64,000 bases of DNA, from NCBI RefSeq assembly GCF_001426755.1, contig NZ_LMFJ01000001.1:2248601-2312600 (forward strand), given 5' to 3'. This document shows, piece by piece, positions 27,874 through 35,871 of this stretch. Both the position numbers and the translations under genes were made by a program. Under the pieces are notes generated by a model. The model was not told the DNA's origin. It was given only the letters and a program-made list of their open reading frames with translations, and ran no database searches. Every line of letters begins with the position of its first letter. Position 1 is the first letter of the stretch. Origin of the DNA: Aeromicrobium sp. Root495 (GTDB lineage: Bacteria > Actinomycetota > Actinomycetes > Propionibacteriales > Nocardioidaceae).

Positions 27874-29090
27874 GCAGACGTAGCCCCACCGGCCGTCACG
27901 TCGCACAGCGGACCCGGAAGGTCGTCGACCCGCGGGCCGTGGCGGTCGTCTCGACCACGGGAGTGTCCCTGGCCGCGGCCGGCGTGGCCTTCGTGGTCAA
28001 CATCCTGATGGCGCGTCAGCTCGGCCCGTCGAGCCGGGGCGAGGTCGCGCTCGTGCTGCAGTCCGCCTACGTGCTGGCGCCGGTCCTGGCGCTCGGCCTG
28101 GACCGCCAGGCCCTGCGTGGCGCGGACTCCATGGGCGGGACGCCCCGCGTCCGGCACGTCTGGATCACTGCCGCCGTGCTCGCTGTTGCAGCAGCACTCG
28201 CCGGATCCCTGACGGCTCTCGCCTGCGTGGGCATCGCCGCGTGCACCGCCTACGTGAGCATCGAGCGCGGGGTCGGGATGGCACGTCGCTCGCTCGTGAG
28301 GTTCGTCGTCGTCGCCCTGGGACTTCAGGCCTGGATCCTCGGAGCCTCCGTCGCACTGTTCCTCGCGGAGGTCGACGACGTCCGCTGGTGGCTGGGGGTC
28401 TACGTGGCGCCTGCCGTCGCGCTCCTCCTGCTCACCCTCGCGTCTCGTCGACACCCCGACCAGCTCGTCGGCCCCAGCCGAACCTCGCTCGTGTACATGG
28501 CGGGAGGCCTCGCCGCGCTCCTTGCCGGTCGAGTCGAACGACTCCTCCTCCCGGTCCTCTCCTCGTCACGACAGCTCGGCCTGTACATGGCCATCGCGAC
28601 CACGAGCGAGATGATCGCCTGGGCCGCTCGCGGACTCGGGGAGAGCCGCGTCAAGGACTTCGTGGAGAACCGTCCGAACCGGCGGTCCATGGCCCGGCTG
28701 GCGGCACGTGACGCAGCCATCTTCGTGGCCGCGGCCATCCCGGTGGCCCTCGGACTCTTCTACGTCGTGATCCCGCTGCTCGGACCGGGCTTCGACTCGT
28801 CCCGGCCCCTGGTGATCCCGCTGTGCGCCGCCTCGGTGGCGTGGTGCGTCTACCTGCAGATGTCCTCGCGCTGGCTGGGGAGCGCGTCGTCGCTCCACAG
28901 TCTCGGGCTCGACGCCACCACGACCGTGGTGACGGCCGGACTCGTCGTGGCCCTGGTGCCGTCGCACGGGGCGCTCGGCGCGGCCTATGCCTGCCTCGGC
29001 TCCTACGTGGTCATGTCCACTGCCGCGGTGGCCTTCTTCCCGCGTCCGACTGCGCCCACCAGCGAATACTCGGGCCCTGGGCCGTCGTGA
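27870..29090 (+). CDS. Polysaccharide flippase (Wzx/MATE-like)
   Basis: 406 residues of almost continuous hydrophobic segments (about 11-12 predicted helices) with an early GVSLAAAGVAFVVNILMARQ, typical of Wzx/MurJ-MATE oligosaccharide flippases. It would move the lipid-linked repeat unit outward. The frame stays open far upstream, but the GTG at 27870 overlaps the PglD-like stop as GTGA and begins just before the first helix. Its last 80 bases overlap the convergent ligase/polymerase gene. Confidence 0.88.
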   Translation: MSRRSPTGRHVAQRTRKVVDPRAVAVVSTTGVSLAAAGVAFVVNILMARQLGPSSRGEVALVLQSAYVLAPVLALGLDRQALRGADSMGGTPRVRHVWITAAVLAVAAALAGSLTALACVGIAACTAYVSIERGVGMARRSLVRFVVVALGLQAWILGASVALFLAEVDDVRWWLGVYVAPAVALLLLTLASRRHPDQLVGPSRTSLVYMAGGLAALLAGRVERLLLPVLSSSRQLGLYMAIATTSEMIAWAARGLGESRVKDFVENRPNRRSMARLAARDAAIFVAAAIPVALGLFYVVIPLLGPGFDSSRPLVIPLCAASVAWCVYLQMSSRWLGSASSLHSLGLDATTTVVTAGLVVALVPSHGALGAAYACLGSYVVMSTAAVAFFPRPTAPTSEYSGPGPS

Positions 29091-30288
29091 CGACGCCGTG
29101 GTGGTGCTCCTGCCGCTGGGCGCAGACCGCGGCGAGGCCCAGGAAGAACCAGGCGAACCGTGAGTCGTAGTAGGACCCCGAGAACATCGAGGCCAGGAGG
29201 ACGAACCATCCGGTGGCCAGGAGCATGAGCACGGGGAGCTCGAGGGGCCGGTGCCGGAGCGCAGCGGCGGTCAGGGACCCGACCGCGAGGACCAGGAGCA
29301 CCAGACCGATGAGCCCGCCGTCGGCCGTGGTGGCGAGCACCAGGTTGTGCGGGTGCTCGAAGTCGACGAAGCGGCCGACCAACGCGTAGTAGCTGTCCAG
29401 GCCGGCACCCGTCAGGGGGTGCTGCACGGCGATCTCGAAGACGTCGTGATAGATCGACCCGCGACCCGCGTCGTTCTGCTGCTCAGCGGTCTGGTCCACG
29501 AAGCGCTCCACGAGAAAGTCTCGCACCGAGGGCAGCGCGACGACAGCAGTGGCAGCCGCGGCCAGGACCGCAAGGGTCGAGCGGATCACGATGCGCCGAG
29601 GCAGCAGCCGCACCAGAGGAAGCGCCAGTGCAGCGGCAACCACCAGGGCCGCCAGAAGGCCGCCGCGGGAGCCCGAGAGGACAGCGCCGAGCACGAACCC
29701 CGGAGCGAGGCAGAGAGCGAGCCGGCGCCCGTACCAGGCGAGCACCACCGAGGCCACCAGCCCGAAGACCATCACCCGGACGAAGACATTGGGACCTCCA
29801 CCGAACGCGGAGTAGCGGCCCTGGATCCCTGGGCCCGCGGCGAGCGCCGCCACGAGGTACAGCGCAGCGACCCCGTAGAACCACGTCCACAGCCGCTCGA
29901 GCACGAGCGGAAGCCCTCTCGTGTAGGTGATCACGAACCACACGAGAAGCGCCGCTGCGGCCATGACGACCAGGCTGGTCACGTTGTCGGCGACCCGCGC
30001 CTGGTCCGGGGACCACACGGCCGAGATGGACAACCAGGCCGCCCAGGCGAGGAAGAGCGTGCGTGCGACGTGCACGTCGACGTCCGTCGACCGCTCCTGG
30101 CGCCGACGGCTCCCCGAGAAGAGAGCCACGGGGATCGCTGCGGCGGCCAGCCCCACCCACCGCAGGTCGAGAGCAGGCAGGCCCGGACTGATGCGGTCGA
30201 GCGTGAATCCACCGGCCAGGAACAGCACCAGGAGCACCGCCACCGACGGAAGCGCCCACGGGGAGGGAAGATGGGCCGGCCGTCTCAC
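29011..30288 (-). CDS. O-antigen ligase / Wzy polymerase-like membrane protein
   Basis: 425 residues, about 11-12 transmembrane helices and a large extracytoplasmic loop near 280-350 with GRGSIYHDVFEIAVQHPLTG followed by AGLDSYY and FEHPHNLVL, the H-P-H-N pattern of the Wzy_C/WaaL family. It probably polymerises the lipid-linked repeats. The GTG at 30288 overlaps the glycosyltransferase stop. The 3' end overlaps the flippase gene tail to tail. Confidence 0.9.
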   Translation of the reverse strand: MRRPAHLPSPWALPSVAVLLVLFLAGGFTLDRISPGLPALDLRWVGLAAAAIPVALFSGSRRRQERSTDVDVHVARTLFLAWAAWLSISAVWSPDQARVADNVTSLVVMAAAALLVWFVITYTRGLPLVLERLWTWFYGVAALYLVAALAAGPGIQGRYSAFGGGPNVFVRVMVFGLVASVVLAWYGRRLALCLAPGFVLGAVLSGSRGGLLAALVVAAALALPLVRLLPRRIVIRSTLAVLAAAATAVVALPSVRDFLVERFVDQTAEQQNDAGRGSIYHDVFEIAVQHPLTGAGLDSYYALVGRFVDFEHPHNLVLATTADGGLIGLVLLVLAVGSLTAAALRHRPLELPVLMLLATGWFVLLASMFSGSYYDSRFAWFFLGLAAVCAQRQEHHHGVVTTAQGPSIRWWAQSDAGRRPPRQWT

Positions 30289-31499
30289 GGGCGACTCTCT
30301 GCGGCACTCACGAGCACGTCGAGCAGCTCCTGGGCGAGGGCGTCGCGATCGAACGTCGTTCGTCCCAGCTCTCCCGCGGCCCGGGCCGCCGACGTCGTCG
30401 CCTCGCTCGAGCCCAGGAAGTCGACCAGGAGGCGGGCTGCCTCGTCGAGGTCTCCGTGCGGCAGCACGAGACCTGCGCCCGACGACTCGATGAGCTCGGC
30501 GAGCCAACCGCGATGATTGATCATGACCGGTCGACCGGCCGCGAAGGTGTCGAACACCTTGTTGGCGCTGTTGGCCTCGAGTGCCGGCAGCGGCGCGACG
30601 AGGGAGCACGAGACGGAGGATGCGCTGAGCAGCGCCGGCATCTCTCGCTTGGGAACGGGCGGTCGCATGAGGAAGTTCTTCTCCCAGACCCCCAGCTCCC
30701 GGGCGCGGGCCTCGATGAGGGGCGCCTCGACCCCCGCACCGACGACGAGGTAGCGGATCGGCGACTGGTCCATGGTTCGTGCGGCGAGCTCGGCCAACCA
30801 GCCCACGCTGTTGACGTGTCCGAGCGTCCCTCCGTACAGGACGATGGGGTCCTCGGCGGGCCAGGGCAGGCCTGATCGCCAGGCCGCGCCCACGGCCGGG
30901 TCCACAGCGAAGTCCTGGACGTCGCTCGAGTTGGGGATCACCCGGATGCGCTCACGCGGGTACCCGGCGTCCACCACGCCGTCGGCCATGTCGGGCGAGA
31001 GGGCCACGACCCTCTGCGAGCTCCGATAGGCGAACCGTTCCAGCCGACGGGCGAGCCACCGGAGGACCGGGTTGCCCAGGGCACCGAGCGCGATAGGGGT
31101 CTCCGGCCACAGGTCCCGCACCTCGAAGACCAGCGGCTTGCGTCGTCCACGAGCGGCGACGACCGCCGGCACGATGATGGTGAGGGGGGTGCTCGTGGCG
31201 AGGACGACATCCGGGCGCAACGACCACGCCTTGGGTCCCGCGAGGAGCGCGAAGTGGAAGAAGGCCCACAACCGGCGGGCGAAGCTCATGGTGTTGTCGT
31301 ACGGGACTGCGAGCGAGACCACGGTGATCCCGTCGATCTCCCACGTGCGCCAGCCGCGGCCGGCCGCTGGGTCCTGGTCCGAGGTCACCATGACGACCTC
31401 ATGACCGGCCTCGACGAACCGTCGAGCCATCTCGTACGACCGCGTCCCGCCCGACTGGGACGGCGTGCGGAAGTACTGATGGAGGTAGACGATCCGCAC
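30285..31499 (-). CDS. GT4 family glycosyltransferase
   Basis: 404 residues. Typical GT-B glycosyltransferase related to WbuB/PglA types: IVYLHQYFRTPSQSGGTRSYE at the N-terminus (acceptor side), EVRDLWPE, and in the C-terminal half LYGGTLGHVN and an E-A-N-S-A-N-K-V-F-D donor-binding segment near 310. It is the only sugar-adding glycosyltransferase recognisable in the island. The start is GTG at 31499 behind GGAAGG. It is divergent from the GH16-like gene. Confidence 0.92.
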   Translation of the reverse strand: MRIVYLHQYFRTPSQSGGTRSYEMARRFVEAGHEVVMVTSDQDPAAGRGWRTWEIDGITVVSLAVPYDNTMSFARRLWAFFHFALLAGPKAWSLRPDVVLATSTPLTIIVPAVVAARGRRKPLVFEVRDLWPETPIALGALGNPVLRWLARRLERFAYRSSQRVVALSPDMADGVVDAGYPRERIRVIPNSSDVQDFAVDPAVGAAWRSGLPWPAEDPIVLYGGTLGHVNSVGWLAELAARTMDQSPIRYLVVGAGVEAPLIEARARELGVWEKNFLMRPPVPKREMPALLSASSVSCSLVAPLPALEANSANKVFDTFAAGRPVMINHRGWLAELIESSGAGLVLPHGDLDEAARLLVDFLGSSEATTSAARAAGELGRTTFDRDALAQELLDVLVSAAESRP

Positions 31500-31568
31500 G
31501 TGTGACCTTCCCGTTGCGCCCTCGCGACGACCCGTTTCAGCAACCGGTCAGGCTCTTGGTGCCCGTGT

Positions 31569-31574
31569 TAGTGT
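31569..31574 (+). promoter_or_regulatory. -10 box of first GH16-like gene, in a motif shared with the second
   Basis: TAGTGT lies inside CGTGTTAGTGT, 35 bases before the ATG at 31610. The second GH16-like gene has CGTGTTAGCGT with its TAGCGT 36 bases before the ATG. Confidence 0.55.
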
Positions 31575-31609
31575 ACTCGCGTCCGGCGCTCCCCGATCTC
31601 AAGGTCCGC

Positions 31610-33118
31610 ATGAATCGACTGACCCAAGCGGCCCTGATGTCGCTGTGCGGCCTCGTGGCTGCGACGGCTTGCGCCGGCCCATCACTGACGCCGGGTGCCC
31701 AGACCGGACCCGATGTGGGTGCCGTCCTGCGGTCAGAGGTCTCCGAGCCACTGCAGGGCGAGGAGCTCGACCTCACCGGTTCCACGGGAACCTCAGGGCG
31801 GCGTACCGTCGAGCTGCAGCGCTTCACGTCCGGAAGCTGGACCTCCGCCGTGGCCAAGGTCCGCTCCAGCGCGTCGGGTCGCTTCCAGTTCTCCGCACTG
31901 AGGGTCGATCAGGACCAGGTCTACCGCGCTCGTACCGCTGGCAGCTCACCGATCGTGACCAACGCCCTGAAGCTGGAGGTCCAGCCGGCGAGGCAGGACG
32001 CGGCCGTCAAGACCATGCCCCTCCTGGCCGGACGTGCCACCGAGGCCACCGGCGACGTCAAGCGAGGCCTCGGCCTGGTGCAGGCCGGGTTCGAGCCCGC
32101 CCGCCGAGGTCGAACCGTGGAGTTCGAGGCTCGAGGCGACGACGGCACCTGGCGTTCCATGGGCCGGACCGCCCAGGACGAGAACGGCCGTGCCGCGCTC
32201 ATCACGAAGGACCCGCAGCAGTACGACCGTTGGCGCGTCACGACCGCCGCCTACCACGGACTCCCCGAGGCCACGGCCGAGAAGGCGCCGGTGCGGTGGA
32301 AGGAGACGTTCGAGTCCGACTTCACCGAGTCGGGCTCCTCCGACCAGTGGAAGAACCGTCTGGTGCGGACCTGGCTGCCCGACCGGACCTGCAGCTTCAT
32401 CTCCGCCGACCAGGTCTCGTACCCGGGCGGAGTGGCCACCCTCTCCACCGAGGCGCTGTCCAAGGAGCCCCGCGGCATGGAGGGCACAGCACCGGGAAAC
32501 CAGGTCCACGAGCAGCTGTGCACGGACGCCACCGACCAGGCGCGGTACTACGCGAGCAGCATGATCGTCTCCCAGAAGGACGGTCAGCTGTACTCCTTCG
32601 TCCATGGGGTCGCCGCCGCCCGGATCAAGTTCGATCCCAAGGCTGGCCAGCACGCCGCCTTCTGGCTGCAGACCAACCAGGACCAGGACACCGAGGTCGA
32701 CGTCGTGGAGTCCTACGGCCGGGGCGTCCGCCCGTTGTCCAGCGGTCTTCACGTCACGCAGAAGGACGGCACCACTCGTCCGTTCCAGATCAGGCTCCAC
32801 GAGGTCCTTCCCCCCGACATCGACGACGACTGGTACACCAAGTTCCACACCTTCTCGGTGGAGTGGACCCCCCGTCAGCTCGTGTTCCGGGTGGACGGCA
32901 TCGAGACCTTCCGCACCTCCAGGGGAGCGACGAGCTCCCCGCACTTCGTCCTCCTCAGCAACTTCGCCGCCGACTACGAGGTTCGCTACAACACGGGCGA
33001 ACGGGCCTCCATGGAGGTCGACTGGGTCCGCGTGTGGCAAGAGCCCGACGACGTCCCGGCCGAGGAGGGTCCTGCCACCACCGAGGATGAGCCGGACCTC
33101 GTGGCTCCGCCTTCCTGA
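31610..33118 (+). CDS. GH16-like secreted (probable lipo-) protein with two N-terminal modules
   Basis: 502 residues. The N-terminus has a signal with a possible lipobox (VAATAC, Cys near 23). Two beta-sandwich-like modules follow (RRTVELQRFTSGSW... near 65-105 and RGRTVEFEARGDDGTW... near 165-210). The C-terminal GH16 laminarinase-type domain (about 255-480) has the catalytic EVDVVE (E-x-D-x-x-E) pattern preceded by AAFWLQTNQDQDT. An acidic, Pro-rich tail follows. ATG 31610 is chosen over an upstream in-frame ATG because it begins the signal peptide. The substrate may be the polymer made by this island. Confidence 0.88.
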   Translation: MNRLTQAALMSLCGLVAATACAGPSLTPGAQTGPDVGAVLRSEVSEPLQGEELDLTGSTGTSGRRTVELQRFTSGSWTSAVAKVRSSASGRFQFSALRVDQDQVYRARTAGSSPIVTNALKLEVQPARQDAAVKTMPLLAGRATEATGDVKRGLGLVQAGFEPARRGRTVEFEARGDDGTWRSMGRTAQDENGRAALITKDPQQYDRWRVTTAAYHGLPEATAEKAPVRWKETFESDFTESGSSDQWKNRLVRTWLPDRTCSFISADQVSYPGGVATLSTEALSKEPRGMEGTAPGNQVHEQLCTDATDQARYYASSMIVSQKDGQLYSFVHGVAAARIKFDPKAGQHAAFWLQTNQDQDTEVDVVESYGRGVRPLSSGLHVTQKDGTTRPFQIRLHEVLPPDIDDDWYTKFHTFSVEWTPRQLVFRVDGIETFRTSRGATSSPHFVLLSNFAADYEVRYNTGERASMEVDWVRVWQEPDDVPAEEGPATTEDEPDLVAPPS

Positions 33119-33220
33119 GCCGCGCGCGGACATCCACTCCCCCTGCGAGACCCGAGGGCTGTGCCTGCAGACTCCTCTGAGACGATGACCGTCGATCATG
33201 ACGCGACCAGGAGTACATCT

Positions 33221-34480
33221 GTGACGCACGACTTCGCCATCATCGGTCTTGGCTATGTCGGCCTGCCCTTGGCCCAGCAGGCCACTCGGTCAGGTCTGGA
33301 CATCCTGGGCTTCGACATCAATGACGGTGTCGTGGCTGCCCTCAACGATGGACGCAGTCACATCGACGACCTCAGCGACGCCGACGTCGCAGCGATGCGG
33401 GACAACGGGTTCGAGGCCACGACCGACGCCCAGCGTCTGGCCGACGCCGACGCGATCATCATCTGCGTGCCCACGCCGCTGTCGGTCGACGGCGACCCCG
33501 ACCTGAGCCCTGTGGTCTCGGCCTGCGCCACCATCGCCCAGCAGCTCCGCGCCGGCCAGCTCGTGGTCCTGGAGTCCACCACCTACCCCGGCACCACCGA
33601 CGAGGTCGTGCGACCCATCCTCGAGAGGAGTGGGCTCACCGCCGGCGTCGACTTCCACCTCGCGTTCAGCCCCGAGCGCGTCGATCCGGGCAACCCGGTC
33701 TACGGCATCGCCAACACCCCCAAGGTCGTGGGCGGGTTCACCCCGCGCTGCACGGAGGTCGCAGCCGAGCTCTACGGCCGCTTCATCGAGACCATCGTGC
33801 CCTCGAGCGGGACCCGCGAGGCCGAGATGACCAAGCTCCTCGAGAACACGTACCGCCACATCAACATCGCCCTCGTCAACGAGATGGCGCAGTTCTGCCA
33901 CGAGATGGACATCGACCTCTGGGAAGTCATCCGGAACGCGTCCACCAAGCCCTTCGGGTTCCAGGCCTTCTACCCGGGCCCGGGCGTGGGCGGACACTGC
34001 ATCCCGATCGATCCCAACTACCTCTCGTACAAGGTCCGCACGACGTTGGGCTACCCGTTCCGGTTCGTCGAGCTCGCCCAGTCCATCAATCTGCAGATGC
34101 CCCACTACGTGGTCCAGCGCATCGGCGACCTCCTCAACGACAAGAACCAGGCGATCAGCGGGGCGCGGGTCCTCCTTCTCGGCGTCACGTACAAGCCAGA
34201 CATCGCCGACCAGCGCGAGTCGCCGGCCACGCCCATCGCCGAGCTCCTCCTGTCCAAGGGCGCCGGCCTGACCTTCCACGATCCCCTCGTCCAGACCTGG
34301 ACGCCCGGCGGTACCGCAGTCCCGCGGGCCGACGACCTCGACGCCGAGCTGGCCCGGGCCGACCTGGTGGTGCTGCTGCAGAACCACCGGTCCTACGATC
34401 TCGACCACCTGGTCGCCACGGCCCCCTTGCTCTTCGACACCAAGGGGAGCACCACCCAGCCCGGCGTCGTCCGGCTCTGA
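33221..34480 (+). CDS. Nucleotide-sugar dehydrogenase (UDP-HexNAc type)
   Basis: 419 residues. Rossmann motif FAIIGLGYVGLPLA, the ESTTYPGTT segment, and the catalytic Cys in PGPGVGGHCIPIDPNYL, which is closer to WbpA/WbpO/TviB (UDP-HexNAc 6-dehydrogenases) than to UDP-glucose dehydrogenase. The C-terminal LGVTYKPDIADQRESPA is also typical. It would provide a UDP-uronic acid for the repeat unit. I use GTG 33221 because AGGAG lies 7 bases upstream; ATG 33185 and GTG 33161 are in-frame alternatives. Confidence 0.92.
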   Translation: MTHDFAIIGLGYVGLPLAQQATRSGLDILGFDINDGVVAALNDGRSHIDDLSDADVAAMRDNGFEATTDAQRLADADAIIICVPTPLSVDGDPDLSPVVSACATIAQQLRAGQLVVLESTTYPGTTDEVVRPILERSGLTAGVDFHLAFSPERVDPGNPVYGIANTPKVVGGFTPRCTEVAAELYGRFIETIVPSSGTREAEMTKLLENTYRHINIALVNEMAQFCHEMDIDLWEVIRNASTKPFGFQAFYPGPGVGGHCIPIDPNYLSYKVRTTLGYPFRFVELAQSINLQMPHYVVQRIGDLLNDKNQAISGARVLLLGVTYKPDIADQRESPATPIAELLLSKGAGLTFHDPLVQTWTPGGTAVPRADDLDAELARADLVVLLQNHRSYDLDHLVATAPLLFDTKGSTTQPGVVRL

Positions 34481-34525
34481 CGGAGCGCTTCGCCTGACCG
34501 TCCACGCGGTGGACCGGCACCGTGT

Positions 34526-34531
34526 TAGCGT
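34526..34531 (+). promoter_or_regulatory. -10 box of second GH16-like gene
   Basis: TAGCGT within CGTGTTAGCGT, 36 bases before the ATG at 34568; it matches the element upstream of the first GH16-like gene in sequence and position. Confidence 0.55.
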
Positions 34532-34567
34532 GAGGCGCCTCACTCACCTCCATCTCGGGACAACCGC

Positions 34568-35749
34568 ATGCCTTCTCGTCGTCTGACCACCCTCACCGTG
34601 AGCGGGCTCGCCTCGGTGGCCCTCCTCGGATCCGTGCTGAGCGGCGGCCCTTCTGTCGCCGCCACCTCCTCGACGACGGTCCTCGTCAGGACCCTTCCGG
34701 GCAACGCCGGTGACAGCGGCAGCAGCACCACCGCCAGCACCGGGTCCACCAAGAACCGCGACCTCGTCGTGGCCTGGACCAACCACAAGCTGGCGGGCCG
34801 CTACATCTCGTTCTACGCCCTGAACCCTTCCACCAGGAAGTTCGTCTACAAGAAGCGCATCCGGACCAACAGCGTCGGCGAGGCCAACTTCTCAGGCGCC
34901 GGACTCGCCAAGCTCCGGTGGAAGGTCGTGGCAGCCAAGACCAGCCGGACCCGGGCGGACAGCTACACCATGCCGCGGACCACGGTGTGGAAGCAGGCCT
35001 TCTTCGACGACTTCTCCGGCTCGGCGCTCGGCGCGAAGTGGCGTCAGCGCTACCCCAACACCTGGCTGCCCGGTCGCACCTGCACGTTCAGCAGCCCCGA
35101 CATGGTGAAGGTCGGCTACGGGCGAGCGGCTCTCTCCACCCAGCGGTACGGGTCCTCCCGGCCCTCCGGGATCAAGGGTCCGATGCCCAGCTCGTCGAAG
35201 TTCGCCTCCACGTGCAAGGACAAGTCCGGGCGGCCCTCGGTGTACAAGTCGGCTGCCATCGACACGGCCACGGCTGACCGGAACCAGTTCACGATGCTGC
35301 ACGGTGTCGTGGCAGCACGGGTCAAGTTCTCCCCTCGCCCCGGACAGCACGCTGCGGTGTGGTTGCCGGCCAACGGCGCGGGCGACACCGAGATCGACGT
35401 CGTGGAGTCCAACGGGAACTACTACGACAGCCGCAAGCGCCGTCGTGCCATGGTCGCCGGTGTCTACTACGGAAGCTCGAGCAAGGTCCAGACCGTCGTG
35501 CCCGACTCCTACAAGACCTGGTCGAGCAAGTACCACACCTTCTCGGTCGAGTGGACTGCCAGCCAGTACATCTTCCGCATCGGCTCGCGCGTCATCCTGC
35601 GCACCACCAAGGGCCGGACGTCGCACGACCACTACCTGTCGCTCACCAACTTCGTGGCCGACTGGGCCATCAAGAACAACGCCGGGAACGACAGCTCCAA
35701 GCTCGCCTCGTCGATGTACGTCGACTGGGTGAAGGCCTGGACGAAGTAG
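34568..35749 (+). CDS. Secreted GH16-like protein
   Basis: 393 residues. The signal peptide (basic N-terminus, then SGLASVALLGSVLSG and a cleavage near SVAA) is followed by one beta module (about 60-125) and a GH16-like domain (about 140-393) with EIDVVE. It shares TWLPxRTCxF, GQHAAxWL and TFSVEWT with the gene at 31610, so the two are paralogues with different N-terminal module numbers. Probably secreted rather than lipid-anchored. It ends 22 bases before a strong hairpin terminator. Confidence 0.88.
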   Translation: MPSRRLTTLTVSGLASVALLGSVLSGGPSVAATSSTTVLVRTLPGNAGDSGSSTTASTGSTKNRDLVVAWTNHKLAGRYISFYALNPSTRKFVYKKRIRTNSVGEANFSGAGLAKLRWKVVAAKTSRTRADSYTMPRTTVWKQAFFDDFSGSALGAKWRQRYPNTWLPGRTCTFSSPDMVKVGYGRAALSTQRYGSSRPSGIKGPMPSSSKFASTCKDKSGRPSVYKSAAIDTATADRNQFTMLHGVVAARVKFSPRPGQHAAVWLPANGAGDTEIDVVESNGNYYDSRKRRRAMVAGVYYGSSSKVQTVVPDSYKTWSSKYHTFSVEWTASQYIFRIGSRVILRTTKGRTSHDHYLSLTNFVADWAIKNNAGNDSSKLASSMYVDWVKAWTK

Positions 35750-35770
35750 TCCACCGTCCCTGAGCGATCA

Positions 35771-35807
35771 CGAAGGCCCCGGCAGCACCACGCTGCCGGG
35801 GCCTTCG
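35771..35807. terminator. Bidirectional hairpin terminator
   Basis: A perfect 16-base stem (CGAAGGCCCCGGCAGC and its complement) with a 5-base loop lies between the convergent GH16-like and S8 protease genes. The T tracts are weak on both sides. Confidence 0.85.
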
Positions 35808-35871
35808 TCGTCCACACCGTCACAGCGCTGCTCCGCCCACGTCGCACGGGCTCGCCCCCCGTGGGTCCGGG

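Noticed and set aside
31502-31609. Upstream extension of the first GH16-like gene
   Set aside because: It would bury the signal peptide behind 36 residues and would lie across the promoter motif.
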